The notes beneath the pieces were generated by a model that did not search any database, had not been told where the DNA came from, and saw only the letters and a program-made list of their open reading frames with translations. 64,000 nt of DNA from NCBI GenBank assembly GCA_034769895.1, contig CM068367.1:91226399-91290398 (forward strand), read 5' to 3'. Source of the DNA: Magicicada septendecula (taxonomy: Eukaryota > Arthropoda > Insecta > Hemiptera > Cicadidae). Position 1 is the first letter of the stretch; each line of letters begins with the position of its first letter. Below are positions 50,097-60,165 of the stretch, piece after piece. The position numbers and the translations under genes are program-made.

Positions 50097-51036
50097 TCAA
50101 AACAAAGTTGTTCAACAGCTTTATCATTAATAGCTTCTAGCTTACCTTTACAATTTGTATTACTCTTATTACACAAGTACAACCACTGTTATGTTGTCAT
50201 TGTATGCCACACACACATTGGTTTAATATAAACACCCTTTTCCGCATATGGCATGTTTTTGACTTTTATCATTGTTTGAATCAGAGTGGATTGTTTATCA
50301 TAGTACCCAACTAATAGTAACAAAGACTATCCTCATCAGTTGAGGAGGTGCTAAACACACTTTTCCCTGTCATTGGTTAAAGTGAGGATAATTTTAACTT
50401 CATTCTGTTACGGTTACAACTGACATAATTAAAAAACTGACACATATAAAGAAGCAATTATTAATCAGTCATAAAAGTATAGCTATTATTTTCATGTAGT
50501 CATTTTTTTTACCATATCATAATGTGTAAAGGCTTCAGACAAAGTGGTAAAACTCACAGAGTAAGTTGCTGAAACTGATATATTCATGATTTTATATTTA
50601 GTTGCAGTCACTGATTAATCAGTTCTCAGTTTTACAATTTTTAGTTATCATGTAGCTCTCTAATATGTTGATTTTACTGGAAGATGATTAAGGTGATTTG
50701 GTTTCTCCCAGCCTCTAGGTTTCTACCATTGAGAAGTCGGGATATAGTAGGCCTAAAGCTAGTTAATGCAACTGGGTGTGTTATATTAATAAACTTTCTG
50801 TTGGCTTTTGGATTCTGTAATAAAAGATAAAGTTAGAGGCTGAAGCCCTGACTGTCACAGCAACTTTGAACTCTTGAAGAAATAAAACATGTACTCAGCT
50901 TCTACTGAAGCTGAATATATATTCATTTTCCATTAATTTATGATAAAATTAATTATATCTTATTTTTAATGTGATTGGCTGGGCAAGTGTATTTATTCAA
51001 TATGTAAAGAAAGGAGTTTTTTATTTTCTTTAGAAA
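50097..51036. other. No gene seen
   Basis: AT-rich sequence with only short ORFs. I recognise no repeat or motif beyond simple T and AT runs. Confidence 0.4.
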
Positions 51037-51056
51037 TGTGTTTGAATATATATATT

Positions 51057-51289
51057 TAATATATATTTTATAATGACTTTACCTCAAGATGTTTTCTCCC
51101 TATTTGGAACATGTTTCGGGAAGCCTTGTGTTCCTGGTTTTGGCCTTCCTGGTTTTGAGCCTTGACCAGGTTCAAACAACACAAGGCTCAAAACCAGGAA
51201 GGCTGAAGATGGGAACACAAGGCTTCCTGAAACATGTTCCAAATAGGGAGAAAACATCTTGAGGTAAAGTCATTATAAAATATATATTA
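51057..51289. repeat. Foldback palindrome, 108-bp arms
   Basis: Arms 51057-51164 and 51182-51289 are inverted copies with about 93% match by eye; mismatches cluster in one ~10-bp block. The spacer is 17 bp. GTGTTTGAATATA occurs just outside on both sides (51038-51050 and 51319-51331). It could be a foldback transposable element or a hairpin RNA source. Confidence 0.7.
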
Positions 51290-51581
51290 TATACATCAAA
51301 CAACGGACTGTAGCAGAAGTGTTTGAATATATTTATTTATATGGTACATACTAAAACAGCTGTTCTGGTATGGACATTTGCAAATTATGAACACAGTTAC
51401 ATCTATTACAAAACTAATCTTTTACCATATATGAACAGGAAGGGGTAGAAATGAGGATGATACAGAAGGAGTTTGGAGGGATTTTCACATTAACATAAAT
51501 GTATCAAAAAGGCTAGGAAAAACTGGTGGCTCAATAATAATAGATGGAGATTAGAAACTGAAAGTAGCTAAGTTAGTTTGA

Positions 51582-51610
51582 ACACACACACACACACACG
51601 CGCGCGCGCA
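51582..51610. repeat. CA/CG dinucleotide microsatellite
   Basis: A run of AC repeats passes directly into CG repeats at about 51599. Confidence 0.9.
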
Positions 51611-51732
51611 AAGCATATGTTTGTTTGCTAAGCCACATTTACTTTTTCAATCCGTTTTTATCATGATTATTACTATGAGATGCATACAGAAAGATATTTC
51701 AGATATAGAAAACAGTAATTTTGATAATATAT

Positions 51733-52021
51733 ATAAAACTTTCACTAATGAACTTACTGTTGTCACTTCCCAAACGTTTCGAGATGTTGTTTCTCTTCTT
51801 CAGTGGATGTAATACTGACTGTTGATTACAGAATAACCGTTACGGAAAATGGTGTGTGTGGTGGGGGTTGATGGTGGGAAGGGATTGACGCTGAGGTTCG
51901 AATTGTGTGTGTGGATCAGTGTGTCGAATAGTGTATGTGATTTATAATGTATTTGTTCATTTAATATGTTGTTTGGTTGTAGTGTGTGATATCTGTATAT
52001 TTCAAATTGTTCAGCTGTCAC
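51733..52021 (-). pseudogene. Penelope-like 3' fragment 3
   Basis: The minus-strand frame 51800-52021 reads AEQFEIYRYHTLQPNNIL and YKSHTLFDT, nearly identical to fragment 2 and related to the 42.7-kb insertion. The tail with CTCGAAACGTTTGGG and AGTAAGTTCATT ends near 51733. It abuts the broken 3' end of the diverged gag at about 52019, so it inserted there or was joined by deletion. No GIY-YIG core remains. Confidence 0.65.
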
Positions 52022-53705
52022 ATATGGTGTGTCCTCGGGTAATACCGTCTCTGATTATTTCCAGGTTTGGAGTATATATAATTTACATGGTGTCTGTAGT
52101 TATTGGGTCGGTTGTCCCCATCTCCTCTATTATTACAACTGTCGCGGTAATTATAATGATTATTACCCCGATAATTATAATTCCTCTGATTATTATTTGG
52201 GTGGCTATTCTGCGTTCTATTTGGGTTAATATTCTGATTTGGTTGATTGTGATTATTACTATTGGAATTTGTTTGTTGGTTGTTGCCATTATATCTATGG
52301 TATTTAGAATTTAGTACTCTGTTCCGTTGATAATGAGTTTTGTGTTCATAATTTTCCAGAAATTTTGCCATGGCTGGAATTGTTTTAATTTGGCTACACA
52401 TACGAGCGTTCTTTATTCCTTCCTCATAATGGTAGGATAGCTGTATTACTAAACACTCCTCCGGAATTCTGGGCTCTAAATTACGGGCCATGCATACCTT
52501 TCCAAGGAAGTATGAGGTAGGAGACTGTCCTACGTTTGCCTCGTATCGACCGTTGCTCAAATTATTCCTGACCATATTTTGGGTCGACTCCGACCAATAT
52601 TTTTCTCTGAATTGCTTTTTGAATTCTGTCATGTCCTGTATATCCGGACGCACCGCCGTCCACCAATTGTCGTACGTATCCTTAAACATATCATCAATAA
52701 TACCCCGTATTATACTCCAACGGTTCTCTCTATTTCGTGTTATCATTTCTTCCAACCTTTTCAAAAACTCCATAGGGTTACGTTTATAATTTCGAAAATT
52801 AATTGACTCCCGGTTATCGTGGTTGGTTATATGATTATGCTGGCATGTTCTATCCTGCCATGAATCCACTTCTTCTTGGATCTGTATTCGCGTCTACTGA
52901 TTTCCTCGATTTTATTTTTATTCGTATTAATTTGGCTTTCCACATTGTTTAAATTACCATATACTCTTTCCAGTCGCTCACCCATGTCAGTCTGTACTTG
53001 TGTAATCCCTTCCTTATTCTCCTCCCGTATTTGATGTACCTCTTGTTTAATCTTCTCGCATCTTTCTACAGTCTCCTGTTGGATTCCTTCGACCATTGTT
53101 TTATTTTCATTTTGTATGTCCTTAATTTTATTTTGTAATTCCTCACGAACCTGTGTTACTGTTTCGTTGGTTTTTTCTAACTTCTCATTTGTTTCGGCTA
53201 TTTCTAGTTTCCTTTCCTCATTATTTTGGTCCACTCTTTGGTTAATTGTCACATGGATATTCTCAATTCTTTCGTTAATCTGCCTTAAATTTTCTTCATT
53301 TATTTGTATGATTTCTTCCTTCATTTGTTTTAAACCGTCGTCATTCCTGTCAAACCGTTCGTTAATTTGGATTAAGCTTTCATTGTTCCTATCGAGCCTT
53401 TTGTTCATTAGTTCTGAGGTTTCCTTAATTTCCTCATTTATCTTCTTTAAATTTTCCTCCATTGTTTTCTTCGAGTTTTCCTCCTGTTTCTTTGAATTTT
53501 CCAATAGTATTCTCAACATCTCCTGCATGCTCATGTTTTCCTTTTGGTTGGATTTCTCTGGTTGATCTCCTTGGGCATCTTCTTCAACTACTTCCTTTTC
53601 CGTGTCCATAATTACTTCAGTTTCTTCTTTATCGCCTGTCTGTTGTTCCATTTCACTATCTGTGACTACTTCTATTTCTTGTTCCGTTTCTCGTTCCTCC
53701 ATCAT
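52018..53705 (-). pseudogene. Diverged relative of the array Gag (frameshifted, 3'-truncated)
   Basis: Two overlapping minus-strand frames, 53705-52827 (292 aa) and 52869-52018 (283 aa), repeat the array Gag architecture. The first has an acidic N-terminus and long coiled coil. The second has the capsid-like domain with the WW pair, an identical FKKQFREKYWSESTQN block, YFLGKVCMARNLEP, and an Asn-rich tail. The capsid part looks roughly 70% identical to the array, the coiled coil much less. One frameshift lies near 52890. The tail stops where a Penelope-like fragment begins. It has no zinc knuckle. The ATG at 53705 sits 116 bp from the nearest copy of a 52-bp repeated leader module. Confidence 0.75.
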
Positions 53706-53820
53706 CTATTTAGACACTCTTCTGGTATGCATTTTTTGTCTCCAACAGTTGCCTGCTCTAGTTAAGTAATATTTATATAATTATGGTTTTACTTAACTTA
53801 AGCCCTACACTAGTTGAGCA

Positions 53821-53986
53821 CCAATTTATAACTTAACGAGTACGTACGTCTCGTTTGTGCCCCGCGATTGACGCCAATTTATAACTACCCCGAGTACGTA
53901 CGTCTCGTTCGAGCCCCTTTGTAAGCCAATTTATTACTAACCACTGTGTTCGTGTTATAACCCCACTGTTGTTTTCACCAATTTAT
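53821..53986 (-). repeat. 52-53-bp reiterated leader module upstream of the diverged gag
   Basis: On the minus strand ATAAATTGG recurs at 53978, 53926, 53874 and 53821 (plus-strand left ends), spaced 52, 52 and 53 bp. The two middle units also share GAGACGTACGTACTCG after a GGGGC block. The array family has a comparable duplicated module at its LTR end (TATTGG, GGGGCT, GACGTAC), so this is probably the LTR-end/primer-site region of the relative. Confidence 0.6.
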
Positions 53987-54030
53987 TATGGATCTTAATT
54001 TAATAGATGTTGTGATAGAGTTAATTATAT

Positions 54031-54606
54031 TGTTATGACGGTCTACTCGATCGTCGTAGGTACAGTGGAAACAAAATAAGTACAAGACACCAATTAAGTC
54101 ACTAATCACACCTTTAATTGTTACAGTAAAAATAGTTCGTAATTAACAACACAGTCTCTACAACAAATCAAATGAAAATTGTACACACGTAATAAAATGT
54201 CCACAAATATTAAAACTCAATCGTATTACAATTATACCGTCTGATTATAAAACGCAACACTTCAATAATAACTACTTGAACGTACACAGTAATAACTCGA
54301 ACCGCTCTGGAAATATATCGCACTAATACTCTCGAACCGCACTAACCAATATCTCGCATTGAACTGAAAACTAAGGCCGCTACGCGATGTATTTATAGTC
54401 ACGCTCACACACCAGAAGCTTCCAAACTGCGTCTTATCTCTCGTGAATTATGTAATTACTATGGCCTTGACACAGTCCGAGCGAAGCCCGGCACAGTCGA
54501 GACGATTCTCGCAAAATGCGTCTAGTAGCACGTACACCACACGCTTACGTCGAGATCTTTCTGGCACATTCGATAAACGTGTAGATTGTTCTGTGCTGTC
54601 GTAGCA
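54031..54606 (-). repeat. Gypsy 3' LTR (576 bp)
   Basis: Plus-strand TGTTATGACGG to GTCGTAGCA. It differs from the other LTR at about six positions plus an 8-bp unit (GAGCGACC), which is single here and doubled there. Confidence 0.9.
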
Positions 54607-54619
54607 CTGCCCCCTCCTT
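54607..54619 (-). other. Gypsy polypurine tract
   Basis: Minus-strand AAGGAGGGGGCAG lies directly against the 3' LTR and overlaps the pol stop codon (TAA), as in compact Gypsy elements. Confidence 0.85.
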
Positions 54620-57600
54620 AAGCCTGTTCGTCCCGAACTGGCAAAGCGTCTCTAAGTTCGTATTTAGCCAGGCGATCTAGGTGGACGACCTTGAACTTTC
54701 GCTGTCCTTCCTGTTGAATCCGATAAACAACATCGTTAATCCTTTTTTTTACAGCGTAGGGTCCTTCCCAGTTAGACTGAAGCTTAGGTGAGCGACCACG
54801 ACGGCGCTTTGGATTGAACAACCAGACCTGATCTCCTTCTTGGAAACCCACACTATTGCTGCGAATGTCATACCGAGTTTTCATTTTATCACTGGCAATC
54901 TTCAGCCGTCCTCTTACCAAGCGATTCATTTCTTGCAGTTGGTTTTCTAATTGCGAGGAATAGTTCTTTGGCTCTTGGGACTGAGTCTCAGGTGATCCAA
55001 ACATCAAGTCCCCAGGAAGACGAATCTCCCGCCCAAACACCAATTTTGCTGGAGTCATGCCGGTTGTGTCATGTACTAATGACCTATACGCCATAAGGAA
55101 TAGTGGTATACGTTGGTCCCAGTCTGTTTGGTTCTCGTCAACAACTTTCGAAAGATGCTGCTCAAGTGTCCTGTTGAATCTCTCAACCATCCCGTCCGAC
55201 TGAGGATGCAGAGGCGTTGTCCTGGTCTTTCGAATTCCAAGTAGACGGCATAATTCTTTAAACACTCCTCATTCGAAATTTCTCCCTTGATCCGTATGAA
55301 TTTCCACAGGGGCTCCATAACGGCAACAGAAGTTGTGAACTAACTGCTTTGCCACAGTGGTAACCTCCTGATTTGGAATTGCGTAGGCTTCCACCCACTT
55401 AGTAAAGTAGTCACCTACAACCATGATGTACCGGTTTCCATCGTCAGTAACTGGGAATGGTCCAGCAATGTCTATGGCAATTCTCTCGAAAGGTTGTCCG
55501 ACGTTATACTGTCTCATTTTTCCACTGCTTCTGGTTTGTGGGCCCTTGCTTGCAGCACATATTTCACACGTCCGAACCCATTCCTCTACGTCGTGGCGAA
55601 GATGAAGCCAATAGAATCACTTCCGTATTTTGTCAAGGGTTTTGTTAACGCCAAGATGGCCTCCAGATGTTCCATCATGCATCTCCTTCAAAACAGACTG
55701 CACTTTACTTCGGGGAACTATCAACTGCATGACCACGTCTCGTCCATCTGCACTTTCCCAAGCCCTTTTCAGCAATCCGTTTTCTAAGGTGAGAGATTCC
55801 CATTGTGCCCAGTAGCCCTTCAGCACTTCGGAACCATGGCAGATATCTTGCCAATCCGGGCGGCGACCTTCCTCTTTTGCTGTCAAGATCGGTCCAATGT
55901 CTTCATCAGTCATCTGTTCTTGTCGACAGTCTTGTGTTGTCCAGCCATCAGCCAGGAAATCTACAGTGATGGCTTGAACATGTTCGCTTGAGTTTTGTTC
56001 TTCCTTTCTGTGGCAATGTCAGCAGTCTTCCGGGCATGGTCTTCGTGATAAGCCATCTGCATTACCATGCAGGCGCCCCGCCGATGTTGTACCTTGAATT
56101 TGTACTCTTGCAGACGTTCGAGCCACCTTGCCAACTGTCCTTCCGGATTTTTAAATCTCAAGAGCCATGCAAGTGCAGCATGGTCGGTACGTAGTGAAAA
56201 CTCTCTCCCATAGAGGTATTTATGGAAGTGCTCCAAAGCTCTGACAATTGCCAACAACTCTCTTCTTGTAACACAATAATTTCTCTCTGGTTTAGAAAGC
56301 GTCTTGCTGTAATACGCTGTTACTCGTTCTTCACCGTTCTGCACTTGAGACAAAACTGCTCCTAGACCAGTATTGCTTGCGTCTGTGTCTACGATGTACT
56401 TCCCTTCGGAAGCTGGAAAAGCGAGAATTGGCTGCGAACATAATGCAATCTTCAACGTTCTAAATGCTTGTTCACACTCTCTCGACCATTGGAAGTTTCG
56501 TTTATTTTCCGTTAGCTAATGTAGTGGTTTAGCAATAGTAGCGAAGCCTTTCACAAAACGCCGGTAATATGAGCATAACCCCAGGAAACTCCGAACTTCG
56601 TGTTTATTCTTCGGAACTGGCCAGTCTCTTACCGTGTCTACTTTATTAGGATCCATGCTAACGCCCGCTGCCGAAACCAGATGGCCCAAATACTGTACTT
56701 CCTTCTGGAATAGAGAACACTTCTTCGGGCTCAGCTTCAGTTGTGCACCGTGAATTCTAGTTAGAACTTCCTTAAGGTTTTCCAAATGATCTTCGAAAGT
56801 CTTCCCAATCACTATGACATCGTCTAAGTAAACAAGGCAAGTTTTCCACGTCAGGCCTCGGAGTATCAGGTCCATCAATCTCTCAAATGTTGCCGGTGCA
56901 TTACAGAGTCCAAATGGCATGACGTTAAATTGGAATAAGCCACTTGGGGTCGAGAAAGCAGTCTTTCCTTGTCTTCTTGATGAAGACCCACTTGCCAATA
57001 TCCACTCTTCAGGTCCAATGTGGAAAACCACTGTGCTCCGGACAACGTGTCAAGTGGATCGTCAACGCAAGGTAATGGATAGCAGTCTTTCTTTGTAACG
57101 TCATTTAACCTCCGGTAGTCTACGCAGAAACGCAATCCACCATCCTTCTTCGCTACCAGCACTACAGGGGAAGACCAAGCACTTGACGAAGGTGCGATTA
57201 CTCCCTCTGTCAACATGTCCTGTACTAACCGAGACATCTCCTCTTGTTTAGATAATGGAGGCCTTCGAGGAGGTTGGCGTATCGGTGTTGTGTTCCCGGT
57301 ATTGATGCGATGTTGCACAAGAGAGGTTCTTCCCAGTGACTGTCCCCGAACTGCAAAACAATCTTTGAATTCGTGTAAAAACTGTCAGAGTTCTTTTACC
57401 TCACCACTTGAGAGGTCATTAGAAGATCTGCTCAATAATTCTTGCAGTTCCTCTGGTAATTTAGAAGTATCCGAAGAACTGGGTCTTCGTTGCGTTATTC
57501 CGGCTACCCAGGCCACAGGAGTCAATTTGCCTAGCAGCGTATTGCTTTGTAAAGTGATAGCTTGATCCAAAATATTCGCCACTCTAATAGGTACATTTCC

Positions 57601-58227
57601 GGTTTCGTCAGGTTTTACTAAACTTCTGGCAATTAGTATGCCCGGTGTGCTGACTACCTGGGGTTCGAATATAGAGCACTGATTGCCCCTAGTATCTACC
57701 GCAGTTCTAACCATGATGATCTTTTCGGAGTTTGGCGGAACAGTTACGGCCACTTGGTTTATGACGTCCATCGATTTTTCTGCTGTCGTCATTGTTGATA
57801 GCATTACCTCTTCGCCTCCGATTCTCAAGACATTGTTTTTGAAGTCAACTATAAATCCATATGCGTTCATAACATCCACACCAAGAATTGCTTCATCCAC
57901 AATGTCTGCAACAAGTACTTGATGATTAAACTCAAGTCGACCGAGGCGTAGGTGTATCTCCACTTTTCCATACACTTTTACAGGCCGTCCAGTAGCTGTT
58001 CGCAAGCTGCAAGAGCACCAGATTGGCTTGAGATCTTTCACCACGTCGGGGTGCACAATAGAAACTGTTGCGCCTGTGTCAACTGTAATCGAGGTTGGCC
58101 TTTCTTGAACAAATCCGGTAACTACCAAGCTCCCGCTGTTTTTCTGAAGCGTAGAAATTGCGTATTCTCTAGGGGCTTCGTTCCTCCAGTTAGTCAGCAC
58201 ACGCCCCGTTGCACCGACTATTGCTCG
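54618..58227 (-). pseudogene. pol: Gypsy pol: protease, RT, RNase H, integrase (multiply disrupted)
   Basis: In order: protease with DTGAT (about 58066-58080) and ILGVDVM; RT with LRFCVDYRRLN, GLCNAP and YLDD (about 56820); RNase H with DTDAS and RTDHAALAWL; integrase with HHCC finger, catalytic Asp (IDIAGPFP), Asp (HTDQGRNF) and Glu (GMVERFN), and a GPY module (WEGPYAV). Breaks: TGA at 57385 between protease and RT; a frameshift near 56970 inside RT; TAG at 56516; a frameshift near 56066 after RNase H; TGA at 55617 within the zinc-finger region; TGA at 55269 between the second Asp and Glu. Three stops are TGA, at least some of CGA-to-TGA type. Pol starts by a -1 shift from gag at 58227. No active enzyme can come from this copy. 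Confidence 0.9.
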
Positions 58228-59500
58228 TTTCCCTGCTGCTGAATTCTAACCCGACAATCTCGCTGTAGATGTCCAGGTTTCCCACATCGATAACACTTCG
58301 GTCTTCCATCCTTTCTTATTTTATTCTGTGGCGCCGACCGTCGAGTCTCTGTTCCTTGTTCTTCTTCCTCATCGTCTGTGCCGTCGCGATCTTTTAGCGC
58401 GCGCAGTTTATGACTTGTCCAACCAGACGCTGATTTGGCGGCCTCAAATTACAAAGCATGTACCAGGGCGTCCGCACTATTCTGGTGTCTTGCCATTCGT
58501 AACACTTGCTGTAGTTAGTTATCTCGGACACCGGCAGTAAATGTCTGCATCCAAAATGCGTTCGAAAATCTTCTGGCGCTTCAGGATAGGCCAGTCTAAT
58601 TAGTCTGTCGATACTTGCTTCAAACTTTTGAAGACTTTCCCCGGAATGCTGTCGCCCTGCTCTCAACTGGGTGCAGTACACATCTCGCAAATGTTTATCA
58701 CCATACCGTAATTCCAGAGCTTTTATCAACTCGGCATAGGTGTTCTGGCTGTCAGGTGGCACTTTCTGTAGTAGTTCTGCCGCGGGTCCTTTTAACGCAA
58801 GAACAAGTGAAACAGCCTTGTCTTTTTCTGTCCAATTATTTGCGCATGCAGCAGCTTCAAATTGGCGGAGGTACGTTGCCCAGTGACTGCTTCCGTCAAA
58901 GGTTGGAGCTTTGACATGAACTGTCCCTACTGCAGGCAAAGTGACTTTATCTGTTAACTTATTTTCTGTGTCTTTTTCTGTCTTGATCACTGGTACAGTC
59001 TGTTCAGAAATTTGTTTTGGTTGAATCTTCATGCACTGTTCGACTTCAATTTTAATTTGTTCTCTTATGTTTGCCATTGAGTTTTCTACTGCAGATATTT
59101 TTGTTGACATAACTTCTTCCACAGTCAAGACAGATTTTTCTACTTCAGCTATTTTTAATGTCATTGATTCTTGTACCTCCGATATTTTAGTAACTTGTTT
59201 ATTAAGCTCACCTCGTAGGATACCCAATTCTGCGGTACTGTGTTCTTGCAGCTGTTTCTGCATAACTTCAAAGAGAGCTTCCGTTTTATCTGCTTCTTGC
59301 TTACGTTTTTCATCCTGTCGTTTTTCTGCTTCTTCCGCCTCCTGCCTGCGTTTCTCATCCTGTCGTTTTTCTGCTTCTTCTCTTTCTTGTTTTCGTTCTT
59401 CTTTTTGTCGTCTTTCTGCTTCTTCCGCCTCCTGTCTGCGTCGTTCTTCTGTCTGCAACAACAGCGCCTGGAAATTTTCCATCATCTGACTGGCATCCAT
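58218..59500 (-). pseudogene. gag: Gypsy gag with CCHC knuckle (disrupted)
   Basis: ATG at 59500, 62 nt after the PBS. Residues ~18-75 are an Arg/Glu/Lys-rich repeat of a QEAEEAEKRQDEKR unit, followed by a coiled coil and a capsid-like segment (FDGSSHWATYLRQFEAA, then ALKGPAAELL and LRYGD). The first frame runs off at 58394. The true continuation is in another frame after small indels near 58520-58550 and carries stops at 58515-58517 and 58449-58451. The knuckle (CYRCGKPGHLQRDC) lies at about 58258-58300, and the gag stop TAG is at 58218-58220. Confidence 0.85.
58227..58233 (-). promoter_or_regulatory. Putative -1 ribosomal frameshift heptamer at gag-pol junction
   Basis: Minus-strand GGGAAAC is phased G-GGA-AAC in the knuckle frame, the X-XXY-YYZ arrangement used by some retroviruses. 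The gag stop follows after two codons. A -1 slip enters exactly the frame that continues into protease without a stop. No downstream RNA structure was tested. Confidence 0.7.
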
Positions 59501-59562
59501 TGTTTTTCGATTAATTACGAATTACACTCGTCTTGTACAAAGTATCCACTGTTAACTGTTCT

Positions 59563-59580
59563 ATCCCAGTTCTGACACCA
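59563..59580 (-). other. Gypsy primer-binding site
   Basis: Minus-strand TGGTGTCAGAACTGGGAT begins one base inside the 5' LTR, the expected PBS position with the usual TGG start. The tRNA is not assigned. Confidence 0.75.
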
Positions 59581-59581
59581 C

Positions 59582-60165
59582 TGTTACAACGGTCTACTCG
59601 ATCGCCGTAGGTACAGTGGAAACAAAATAAGTACAAGACACCAATTAAGTCACTAATCACACCTTTAATTGTTACAGTAAAAATAGTTCGTAATTAACAA
59701 CACAGTGTCTACAACAAATCAAATGAAAATTGTACACACGTAATAAAATGTCCACAAATATTAAAACTCAATCGTATTACAATTATACCGTCTGATTATA
59801 AAACGCAACACTTCAATAATAACTACTTGAACGTACACAGTAATAACTCGAACCGCTCTGGAAATATATCGCACTAATACTCTCGAACCGCACTAACCAA
59901 TATCTCGCATTGAACTGAAAACTAAGGCCGCTACGCGATGTATTTATAGTCACGCTCACACACCAGAAGCTTCCAAACTGCGTCTTATCTCTCGTGAATT
60001 ATGTAATTACTACGGCCTTGACACAGTCCGAGCGACCGAGCGAAGCCCGGCACAGTCGAGACGATTCTCGCAAAATGCGTCTAGTAGCACGTACACCACA
60101 CGCTTACGTCGAGATCTTTCTGGCACATTCGATAAACGCGTAGATTGTTCTGTGCTGTCGTAGCA
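59582..60165 (-). repeat. Gypsy 5' LTR (584 bp)
   Basis: Plus-strand TGTTACAACGG to GTCGTAGCA. GAGCGACC is duplicated near 60031. Other differences from the 3' LTR are mostly C/T changes, several at CpG sites. Confidence 0.9.

Larger units (their letters stand above)
54031..60165 (-). mobile_element. Gypsy/Ty3 LTR retrotransposon (Mag-like), structurally complete, coding-dead
   Basis: Near-identical LTRs flank a gag-pol region read on the minus strand. ATAT occurs on both sides (54027-54030 and 60166-60169), a 4-bp target duplication. PBS, PPT, CCHC Gag, protease, RT, RNase H, integrase with a GPY-type tail are all present in the Gypsy order. Stops and frameshifts break both gag and pol. No env is present. 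The Mag-like label rests on Gag style and lack of env and is tentative. Confidence 0.9.

Noticed and set aside
53821-53986. Possible CRISPR-like spaced repeat
   Set aside because: The repeated part (ATAAATTGG) is short, the interval also shares sequence between units, and the context is eukaryotic; it fits a retroelement leader.
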